Assembly (NCBI GenBank): GCA_031550755.1
Contig: JAVBOJ010000150.1
Location: 1-5,085 of the forward strand
Direction: 5' to 3'
Source: JAVBOJ01 sp031550755
GTDB taxonomy: Bacteria; Bacillota; Clostridia; Oscillospirales; UBA929
DNA length: 5,085 nucleotides
Shown here: one piece after another, positions 1-4,955 of the stretch
How the letters are laid out: each line of letters opens with the position of its first letter
Position numbering within the stretch: position 1 is the first letter of the stretch
The notes under the pieces: generated by a model
What the model was told of the DNA's origin: nothing
The model's input: only the letters and a program-made list of their open reading frames with translations
Databases searched by the model: none
Position numbers and translations under genes: made by a program

Positions 1-1
1 G

Positions 2-838
2 GGCGAAACGGTGCATCTTTACTACCTCACGACCGCGCTGACGCACAGCGAAACGTCCAATCAGACGTACACGAACACCGTGACCGTCTCGGGCAACCCG
101 CCCGCCGCCGGCGAGGATCTCTCGCCCGGAACACCGGGGGAGGCGCGCGTGATCATCCCGCCGTATGAGGAGCCGTATACCCCGCCGCCGCCGCCTCCGC
201 CTTCCCCGTCTCCGTCTCCTTCTCCGTCTCCCAGCGTTTCCCCGAGCGTCTCCCCGTCAAACACGCCGACCGACGACCCCAACAGCTACTCTTTGCGGCT
301 CAACAAGGTGCTCAAGGATCCCGAAGGCAATCTCATCGGCACCGGCAAGCCCTTTGCCGTGCGGGTGTATGACAGCTCCAAAAAAGAGATTGCGCGGGTC
401 ATTCTGCGGGCCAATCAAGGCGATGTCGTACTTAGCAACCTCAGCTCCAAGCAAGTATACGCCCTGGTGGAGGAGGTCGGCGCAAACTTCAATTTCGCCG
501 GATTTACCTTTGGCGGATTCGATCCCGCCACCTTGGGATCGGTGGTCGGAAACTACTTCTTCTATACGGCGGTTTCCACCAGCCAAACGGCCAGCTCCAT
601 CACCATTACCTTCAACAACGTCACCACGCCCGAGCTGGTCGACCTGATTCCCGATGAGATTCCCGAAACCGGCACGGTACCGCCCTTCCCGACGGAGGAC
701 GTCGGACCCTCCACGCCGCCCACGGATCTTCCTACCACCGGCGGCTTCCCCCTGGCGCTGTTTTTGTTCGGCGCCGGCGGGCTTCTGGTGTCGATCGGCT
801 TGATTGTCAAGCCGAAACGATATAACTCCGCGCGATAA
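2..838 (+). CDS. LPXTG wall-anchored surface protein, C-terminal part (5' end outside window)
   Basis: This is the C-terminal end of an exported protein that sortase would link covalently to peptidoglycan. The frame is open to the left edge, and a GTG at 11 is an internal Val rather than a convincing start, since no ribosome binding site precedes it. Counting residues from position 11, residues 1-30 look like the last strands of a repeated beta-sandwich adhesin module (a TYTNTVTVSG ending). Residues 57-83 are a Pro then Ser-Pro linker. Residues 92-206 form one beta-rich domain resembling Cna_B/SpaA-type or DUF5979-type modules, which I cannot name firmly. An acidic Pro/Thr stalk follows, then LPTTG (240-244), a hydrophobic helix (246-266) and the basic tail KPKRYNSAR. 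An IPETG motif lies 23 residues before LPTTG. No sortase is in the window. The anchor class is firm; the ligand or role (adhesin, pilus-like or stalk) cannot be told. Confidence 0.9.
   Translation, partial: GETVHLYYLTTALTHSETSNQTYTNTVTVSGNPPAAGEDLSPGTPGEARVIIPPYEEPYTPPPPPPPSPSPSPSPSPSVSPSVSPSNTPTDDPNSYSLRLNKVLKDPEGNLIGTGKPFAVRVYDSSKKEIARVILRANQGDVVLSNLSSKQVYALVEEVGANFNFAGFTFGGFDPATLGSVVGNYFFYTAVSTSQTASSITITFNNVTTPELVDLIPDEIPETGTVPPFPTEDVGPSTPPTDLPTTGGFPLALFLFGAGGLLVSIGLIVKPKRYNSAR
182..259 (+). repeat. Pro-run and Ser-Pro repeat region in surface protein
   Basis: A run of consecutive Pro codons is followed by alternating Ser-Pro codons and then two SVSP-type units. At DNA level it is a C-rich run of ccg/tct/tcc triplets. 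Such linkers usually form an extended, often glycosylated, spacer across the cell wall. Length variation between strains would be expected from slippage. Confidence 0.85.
728..835 (+). other. Cell-wall sorting signal (LPTTG, hydrophobic helix, basic tail)
   Basis: LPTTG is encoded at 728-742. A hydrophobic span of about 20 residues rich in Leu, Phe, Gly and Ile follows, and then Lys-Pro-Lys-Arg near the C-terminus. The order motif, helix, positive charge is the standard tripartite sortase signal. Thr at the third position of the pentapeptide is compatible with class A or class E-like sortases. Confidence 0.93.
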
Positions 839-849
839 ACTCTGGTTTC

Positions 850-908
850 CTGTGTCAAACACTCTCCCTCCCTTCCCCCACCTCAAAGAGGGAGGGAGAG
901 CGACACAG
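850..908 (+). repeat. Nested inverted repeat (12-bp inner arms, 7-bp outer arms) between surface protein and sigma genes
   Basis: Inner arms CTCTCCCTCCCT (862-873) and AGGGAGGGAGAG (889-900) are perfectly complementary around a 15-nt loop. Outer arms CTGTGTC (850-856) and GACACAG (902-908) are also perfect, separated from the inner stem by 5 nt on one side and 1 nt on the other. No U-tract follows, so it is not a canonical intrinsic terminator. Plausible readings are a transcript-stabilising or terminating hairpin, or a copy of a dispersed palindromic intergenic element; C/T-rich hairpins of this look are common between genes in gut Clostridia. A genome-wide copy count would decide. Confidence 0.75.
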
Positions 909-924
909 GGACTATCCCACAAAC

Positions 925-931
925 GGGGGTG
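925..931 (+). promoter_or_regulatory. Ribosome binding site supporting the GTG start of the sigma gene
   Basis: GGGGGTG lies 5 nt before the GTG at 937, one base away from the ideal GGAGGTG. It supports GTG 937 as the true start, because the encoded protein then begins directly with sigma region 2 as in other ECF factors. Confidence 0.7.
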
Positions 932-936
932 TAACC

Positions 937-2406
937 GTGTTAAACAGCGAATTGAATGCTCTGGTAAAGCGGATGCGCGAAGGCGACGAGGCCGCTTTTG
1001 AAGCGCTGTTTAACGCGCTGCACAATCCCATCTATTATCTGGCGCTGAAAATGGTGGGCTCCGAGCAGGACGCCGAGGATATTGTCCAAAACACCTTTGT
1101 CTCGGCGTACAGTCGCCGCAGCCAGCTTTTGGACGACCGCGCGTTTGTCACTTGGCTGCAACGCATTGCGGTCAATGAATGCAACCGGGCGCTGTCCAAA
1201 AACGCCCGGCAAACCCGGGTGGACAATGCCGAGGAGCTCCTGCGCGACCTGCCGTCGGGCGACGCGGTATTCCTGCCGCCCGAAGCGCTCGAGCGCATGG
1301 AGCAGCGCACCGACATCCTCGACGCCATTGACGCCCTGCCAAATACCCAAAAAATGGCGATTTTTCTCTATTACTACTATCGCAACAACCTGCAGGAAAT
1401 CGCCCAGGCGATGGACTGCGCCGAGGGCACCGTCAAATCCCATTTGCACCGCGCCCGGCACACCATCCGGCAGGCGCTGCAAAAAAAAGGGTACTTCGGC
1501 GTGCTCTCCGGATTTTTCCTGTTGCAGCTCGGACACCAGCTTGACGCGCAGGCAGCCACCCTCACGACCATTGATCGTGGCCTGCGCATTTGGAGCCATG
1601 TCGCGCCGCATCTGCCGTCCTCGGCCGCTTCGGCGGGCTTTGGCGGCGGAGCCGTTGCGGTTGGCGCGGCCGTCGGGGCCGCCACCGCAACAAGCACCGC
1701 GGCAGCGAGCTCGGCTGCCGGCACGGCCGCCGTCGGCGGCGGTGCGCTGGCACTGGGCGGAAAAATCGCGTTGGGCGTCCTGTCGGCCGGTATTCTGGCC
1801 GGCGGCGCGTACCAGATGATCTCCCAGCCGGCGCCCTCACCCACCCCGAGCGATCTGCCGGCCATTGCGGTGGAATATCCTCCGTCGCCTTCCCCGACGT
1901 TTGTGATATCTCCGCCGCCGTCGATGCTGACGGAGCCGCCGGTCACGTTGGAACCGTCCCCCGTGCCGCTGGAGACGCCCACCGCGACGCCCACGCCCAC
2001 CCCCGCGCCCTCTCCCTCTCCGACCGACACGCCCACACCCACGCCAACCGAGACCCCCGCGCCCACCCCGACCGAGACGCCGCCCCCCACACCCAAGGAG
2101 ATCACCTCTCCGGCCGATCTGATCGGTCAGGAGGCGTGCGACCTGCTGTGGGCGTGCAAGCAAACGCCTTCGGCGGAAAATCGACAGGCGCTGTATCAAA
2201 TGCTGGCGCAGAAAGGGTTCTCGGGCGGGCAGACGCTGTATTCCACGCCGCAGGCGGCGTCCTTCACCTCGTACACCTTGGAGTCCCAAGGCTTTGTACT
2301 GATCGTGGTGGAGCGCTCCGGCGACGACGGAAGCTGGAAAATTGCTTTTTCGATGGAGAAAGCGCCGTATGCGCTTTCCCTTTTGGATATGCCCCAATGG
2401 TTTTGA
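937..2406 (+). CDS. ECF-type RNA polymerase sigma factor with membrane-segment and Pro-rich C-terminal extension
   Basis: A 489-aa protein, against about 160-200 aa for an ordinary ECF factor. Region 2 spans about residues 8-88 (EALFNALHNPIYYLALK, then the DAEDIVQNTF stretch that binds core polymerase and the -10 element). Region 4 spans about 124-180 with the helix-turn-helix core EIAQAMDCAEGTVKSHLHRA, which would read the -35 element. After a hydrophobic patch (185-200), residues 224-294 are extremely Ala/Gly-rich and end in a likely membrane helix (about 277-294). Residues 297-386 are Pro/Thr/Ser-rich. The last 100 residues form a compact domain with a C401-x5-C407 pair and beta-like strands (FVLIVVERS, WKIAFSM) that I do not recognise. 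No separate anti-sigma gene is adjacent, so I infer that the extension senses or restrains the sigma domain. It starts at GTG and is followed by a terminator. Sigma identity is firm; topology and signal are inferred. Confidence 0.9.
   Translation: MLNSELNALVKRMREGDEAAFEALFNALHNPIYYLALKMVGSEQDAEDIVQNTFVSAYSRRSQLLDDRAFVTWLQRIAVNECNRALSKNARQTRVDNAEELLRDLPSGDAVFLPPEALERMEQRTDILDAIDALPNTQKMAIFLYYYYRNNLQEIAQAMDCAEGTVKSHLHRARHTIRQALQKKGYFGVLSGFFLLQLGHQLDAQAATLTTIDRGLRIWSHVAPHLPSSAASAGFGGGAVAVGAAVGAATATSTAAASSAAGTAAVGGGALALGGKIALGVLSAGILAGGAYQMISQPAPSPTPSDLPAIAVEYPPSPSPTFVISPPPSMLTEPPVTLEPSPVPLETPTATPTPTPAPSPSPTDTPTPTPTETPAPTPTETPPPTPKEITSPADLIGQEACDLLWACKQTPSAENRQALYQMLAQKGFSGGQTLYSTPQAASFTSYTLESQGFVLIVVERSGDDGSWKIAFSMEKAPYALSLLDMPQWF
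1972..2094 (+). repeat. Degenerate Pro-Thr repeat encoding the sigma-factor linker
   Basis: Tandem TP, SP and TPTETPxP units run over about residues 346-386 of the sigma protein. The clearest pair is an 8-residue (24-bp) repeat, TPTETPAP then TPTETPPP. The DNA is a C-rich run of acg/acc/ccc codons. It resembles wall-spanning linkers of exported proteins, which is unexpected in a transcription factor and supports an outside location for what follows. Confidence 0.8.
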
Positions 2407-2450
2407 TACCTTTCAGCTGACCACACTTGGTGGTTTTCGGGTTTCCTCTT

Positions 2451-2484
2451 GGACATGGTTTTGGGACCGTGTCCTCTTTTTTTT
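2451..2484 (+). terminator. Rho-independent terminator of the sigma-factor gene
   Basis: GGACATGG (2451-2458) pairs with CCGTGTCC (2467-2474) through 8 bp including one T-G wobble, with an 8-nt loop. After TC come eight consecutive T residues (2477-2484). It lies 45 bp after the stop codon and just before the next promoter, so it insulates the metal-resistance unit. A weaker 5-bp hairpin (2420-2434) precedes it. Confidence 0.9.
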
Positions 2485-2494
2485 ATAAAAACGG

Positions 2495-2523
2495 TTGACA
2501 AACAAGCCGGCGGGTACTATACT
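2495..2523 (+). promoter_or_regulatory. Sigma-A-type promoter of the metal-resistance unit
   Basis: The -35 TTGACA (2495-2500) is a perfect consensus and the -10 TATACT (2518-2523) matches 5 of 6, separated by the ideal 17 bp. The start of transcription is predicted near 2530, inside the palindromic operator that follows, so repressor and polymerase would compete. Confidence 0.92.
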
Positions 2524-2526
2524 GAT

Positions 2527-2552
2527 AACGGTTGAACAATTGCTCACGCGTT
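2527..2552 (+). promoter_or_regulatory. ArsR/SmtB-type operator 1 over the transcription start
   Basis: The core TGAACAATTGCTCA (2533-2546) is a palindrome with one mismatched pair. The symmetry resumes outside it with AACG (2527-2530) matching CGTT (2549-2552). The pattern resembles the 12-2-12 sites of SmtB, CzrA and CadC, which contain TGAA and TTCA half-sites. Its place from the -10 to about +22 fits repression by steric block. A near copy lies before the ATPase gene (21 of 26 positions identical). Confidence 0.85.
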
Positions 2553-2557
2553 GGAGG
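2553..2557 (+). promoter_or_regulatory. Ribosome binding site fixing the regulator start
   Basis: GGAGG lies 7 nt upstream of ATG 2565. This favours the 119-aa product over a reading that begins at TTG 2532, which would start inside the operator and lacks a Shine-Dalgarno sequence. Confidence 0.9.
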
Positions 2558-2564
2558 TGTACAT

Positions 2565-2924
2565 ATGCCGTCGGAAGAAAAATTTGGTTGTGACTGCGAG
2601 GCCATTCATGAGGACGCGGTGGCGCGGGTGCGCGCGGACATGCCGCAGGGCGCGGATTTTCACGATCTGTCCAATCTCTACAAAATGTTCTCTGATTACA
2701 CCCGGGTACAGATTTTATGGGCGCTTTCGCGGGAAGAAATGTGCGTTTGTGACCTCGCCGTGCTGCTCGACATGAGCCGCTCGGCCATCTCCCACCAGCT
2801 CAAATCGCTGCGACTTTCCAATCTGGTCAAGTACGACAAGCGCGGCAAGGTGGTCTATTATTCTCTGTCGGACGACCATGTGCGCGATATTTTTGAAAAA
2901 GGCTTCGAGCATATCCGCGAGTAA
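2565..2924 (+). CDS. cadC: CadC-like ArsR/SmtB-family metal-sensing repressor
   Basis: A 119-aa winged-helix repressor, the usual size for the family. It should bind the two nearby palindromes as a dimer and let go when it binds Cd(II), Pb(II) or Zn(II). The recognition region is about residues 70-88 (SRSAISHQLKSLRLSNLV), followed by the beta wing (KYDKRGKVVYYSLS). The alpha-3N site is complete: C60 and C62 in EEMCVCDL, plus an N-terminal pair C9 and C11. CadC of plasmid pI258 has its N-terminal pair as CxxxC, whereas here it is CxC. The alpha-5 site is also complete: D103, H105, H116 and E119 keep the exact SmtB spacing. ArsR also has the CVCD motif but lacks the N-terminal pair and alpha-5 set, and no arsenic genes are present, so CadC-like is the better call. 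It is autoregulated through operator 1. The exact metal is inferred. Confidence 0.92.
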   Translation: MPSEEKFGCDCEAIHEDAVARVRADMPQGADFHDLSNLYKMFSDYTRVQILWALSREEMCVCDLAVLLDMSRSAISHQLKSLRLSNLVKYDKRGKVVYYSLSDDHVRDIFEKGFEHIRE

Positions 2925-2925
2925 A

Positions 2926-2950
2926 GCCCCGAAAAATGGTTTTTCGGGGC
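2926..2950 (+). terminator. Perfect 11-bp hairpin directly after the regulator gene (possible terminator or attenuator)
   Basis: GCCCCGAAAAA (2926-2936) and TTTTTCGGGGC (2940-2950) form a perfect stem with a 3-nt TGG loop, starting 2 nt after the stop codon. The following bases (ATAAATTG) are not a U-tract, so termination is likely partial at best. It may lower ATPase expression relative to the regulator, or protect the 3' end of the regulator message. Confidence 0.6.
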
Positions 2951-2963
2951 ATAAATTGACGGA

Positions 2964-2989
2964 AACGGTTGAATAATTGTTCAAACGTA
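2964..2989 (+). promoter_or_regulatory. ArsR/SmtB-type operator 2 before the ATPase gene
   Basis: The core TTGAATAATTGTTCAA (2969-2984) is palindromic except for one pair, with outer ACG (2965-2967) and CGT (2986-2988) continuing the symmetry. It is more symmetric than operator 1. A TTGACG that could be a -35 lies at 2956-2961, but no good -10 sits 16-18 bp downstream. Either a weak promoter is hidden here, or the site acts on read-through transcripts as a roadblock. Confidence 0.82.
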
Positions 2990-2995
2990 ACATTC

Positions 2996-3003
2996 AGGAG
3001 GGG
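2996..3003 (+). promoter_or_regulatory. Strong ribosome binding site of the ATPase gene
   Basis: AGGAGGGG lies 5 nt before ATG 3009, separated by a run of five T. It fixes the start and predicts efficient translation. Confidence 0.9.
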
Positions 3004-3008
3004 TTTTT

Positions 3009-4955
3009 ATGCGGGAATCCACCGTCCCCGCCGCCGAGGCTTCCGGCTGCGGCTGCTCCCACGACCACGGTCACGTCCACGCGCACGCCCATCAGGAGAC
3101 CTCGCACACCCGGCTGTACCGGTTGCTTTGCGGCGCGGTTTTGTTCGGCGCGGCGCTTCTGCTGGAGCGCTTTGCGGCCGGGACGCCGGCTCTGTCCCTG
3201 CTCGTTTTCGCCGCGGCCTATCTGACGCTGGGTGGCGATGTGCTCTGGGGTGCGCTGAAAAACATCACGCGCGGCCGTGTGTTTGACGAAAATTTCCTGA
3301 TGGGGCTGGCCACCGTCGGCGCACTGGCCATCGGGCAGGTGACCGAGGCCGTGGCCGTCATGCTGTTCTACCAAGTCGGCGAGTCGTTCCAGGACATGGC
3401 GGTGCGCCGCTCCCGCCGCTCGATTGCCGCGCTGATGGACATCCGCCCCGATTCGGCCACCGTCCGGCGCGGCGGTGCGCTTCTCAAGGTCGCGCCCGAC
3501 ACGGTGGACATCGGCGAGGTCATCGTGGTGCGTCCCGGCGAAAAAATCCCGCTCGACGGCGTGGTGATCGAGGGCGCGTCGGCTCTGGACACCTCGGCGC
3601 TGACGGGGGAATCCCTTCCGCGCGATGTCTCGGCGGGCGACGCGGTGCTGTCGGGCTGCGTCAACAAAAACGGCCTGCTGGCCGTGCGGGTGACAAAGCT
3701 GTTCGGCGATTCCACGGCGTCCAAAATTCTCGATCTGGTGGAAAACGCGAGCGCAAAAAAAGCACCCGTCGAGCATTTCATCACCACCTTTTCGCGGTAC
3801 TATACACCGGCGGTGGTTGCTCTGGCGGCGCTTCTGGCGGTTGTCCCGCCGCTGTTTCTGGGAGGGGAGTGGGCCGAATGGCTCAGCCGGGGGCTGATTT
3901 TTCTGGTGATTTCCTGCCCGTGCGCGTTGGTCATCTCGATCCCACTGGGCTTTTTCGGCGGCATCGGCCGCGCCTCGCGCGCCGGCATTTTGGTCAAGGG
4001 CGGCAATTATCTCGACGCGCTGAACAAGCTGGACACCGTTGTGTTTGACAAAACCGGAACCCTGACAAAGGGCGTGTTCTCCGTGTCCAAAATCGTTCCG
4101 GCGCAAGGGTTTACAGCCGACGAACTGCTGGCGCTGGCGGCGCGGGCCGAGGCTTTTTCCACCCATCCCATCGCGCAGTCGGTCGTGGCGGCGTACGGAA
4201 AAAAGCCCGCGACCGACGGGCTGACCGGCTATGAGGAGCTGGCCGGGCTGGGCGTCCGGGTCATGGTCGACAACCGTACCGTGTGGGCGGGCAACGAAAA
4301 GCTGATGGCGCGCGCGGGGATCTCCTACACCCTGTCCGCCGCGCCCGGCACCAAGGTCTATATAGCGCTGGACGGGGTCTTTGCCGGCTGTCTGGTGATT
4401 TCGGATCAGATAAAACCGGATAGCCAAAGCGCCGTCGCCTCTCTCAAGGTGCGCGGCGTACGCAAAACGGTCATGCTGACCGGCGACAGCCCCGACATCG
4501 CCGAAGCCGTCGCCGGAGAACTCGGTCTGGACGAGGTATATGGCGGGCTGCTGCCGGCGCAAAAGGTCGACCTGGTGGAGCGGCTGGACGCGAAAAAACG
4601 CCCCGGCGGCAAGCTCCTGTTCGTCGGCGACGGCATCAACGACGCGCCGGTGCTGGCGCGGGCGGACATCGGCGTGGCGATGGGCGGCGTCGGCTCGGAC
4701 GCGGCCATTGAGGCCGCCGACATCGTGCTGATGACCGACGAGCCGTCCAAGCTGGCCGAGGCGGTCGAGATCGCCGCGCAGACCAAGCGGGTCGTCTGGC
4801 AGAACATCGTCTTTGCGCTGGGCGTCAAGGGCATTTTCCTGCTGCTGGGCGCGTTCGGTGTCGCCACCCTATGGGAGGCGGTGTTCGCCGACGTCGGCGT
4901 GGCGCTGCTGGCGGTGCTCAATGCCACCCGGCTCATCCACGCGCGCGCTCGATGA
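3009..4955 (+). CDS. cadA: P1B-2-type Cd/Zn/Pb-exporting ATPase with His-rich N-terminus
   Basis: A 648-aa integral membrane pump that uses ATP to export divalent soft metals. Visible motifs in order are: actuator-domain TGES (199-202), the metal-binding CPC in the sixth helix (303-305), the phosphorylated D347 in DKTGT, the nucleotide-binding H386-P387, TGD (491-493) and the hinge GDGINDAP (540-547). K607 in helix 7 and D628 in helix 8 are 21 residues apart, as are K693 and D714 of E. coli ZntA. This is the P1B-2 signature and argues against copper (P1B-1). ZntA and CadA are about 730 aa with an N-terminal HMA domain. That domain is absent here, replaced by C14-x-C16 and seven His between 18 and 33. 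Eight membrane helices are expected, near 36-53, 60-80, 94-110, 111-123, 266-286, 294-316, 597-617 and 619-641. The gene is paired with the sensor upstream and carries its own operator copy. Its 3' end overlaps a convergent gene. Confidence 0.96.
   Translation: MRESTVPAAEASGCGCSHDHGHVHAHAHQETSHTRLYRLLCGAVLFGAALLLERFAAGTPALSLLVFAAAYLTLGGDVLWGALKNITRGRVFDENFLMGLATVGALAIGQVTEAVAVMLFYQVGESFQDMAVRRSRRSIAALMDIRPDSATVRRGGALLKVAPDTVDIGEVIVVRPGEKIPLDGVVIEGASALDTSALTGESLPRDVSAGDAVLSGCVNKNGLLAVRVTKLFGDSTASKILDLVENASAKKAPVEHFITTFSRYYTPAVVALAALLAVVPPLFLGGEWAEWLSRGLIFLVISCPCALVISIPLGFFGGIGRASRAGILVKGGNYLDALNKLDTVVFDKTGTLTKGVFSVSKIVPAQGFTADELLALAARAEAFSTHPIAQSVVAAYGKKPATDGLTGYEELAGLGVRVMVDNRTVWAGNEKLMARAGISYTLSAAPGTKVYIALDGVFAGCLVISDQIKPDSQSAVASLKVRGVRKTVMLTGDSPDIAEAVAGELGLDEVYGGLLPAQKVDLVERLDAKKRPGGKLLFVGDGINDAPVLARADIGVAMGGVGSDAAIEAADIVLMTDEPSKLAEAVEIAAQTKRVVWQNIVFALGVKGIFLLLGAFGVATLWEAVFADVGVALLAVLNATRLIHARAR

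Noticed and set aside
862..879. Homopyrimidine run that might form a G-quadruplex on the - strand
   Set aside because: The three G-runs on the complement could only give a weak structure, and the perfect 12-bp inverted repeat explains the sequence better.
1972..2094. Regular repeats considered as a CRISPR array or tandem non-coding repeat
   Set aside because: The repeats are in frame, have no spacers, and encode a Pro/Thr linker inside an intact gene.
1377..2105. Gly/Val-rich open frame on the - strand opposite the sigma linker
   Set aside because: It is the antisense shadow of the Pro/Thr repeat, where complementary codons read as Gly, Val and Ser. It has no ribosome binding site or domain.
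2420..2437. Small hairpin ACCAC/GTGGT followed by four T after the sigma gene
   Set aside because: A 5-bp stem with a short T-run is weak. The 8-bp stem with an 8-T tract just downstream is the convincing terminator.
2532..2564. TTG start that would extend the regulator by 11 residues
   Set aside because: It begins at about the +2 position of the predicted transcript, inside the operator and without a ribosome binding site. ATG 2565 has GGAGG at 7 nt spacing and gives the normal family length.
2565..2924. Arsenic-type ArsR identity for the regulator
   Set aside because: The CVCD motif is shared, but the extra N-terminal cysteine pair, the alpha-5 Asp/His/His/Glu set and the adjacent P1B-2 ATPase all favour a Cd/Zn/Pb sensor.
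2994..4562. Long open frame of 522 codons on the - strand opposite the ATPase gene
   Set aside because: Its product is Arg/Gln/His-rich with no recognisable domain, and it lies opposite a fully motif-supported ATPase. High-GC third-position bias commonly opens such antisense frames.
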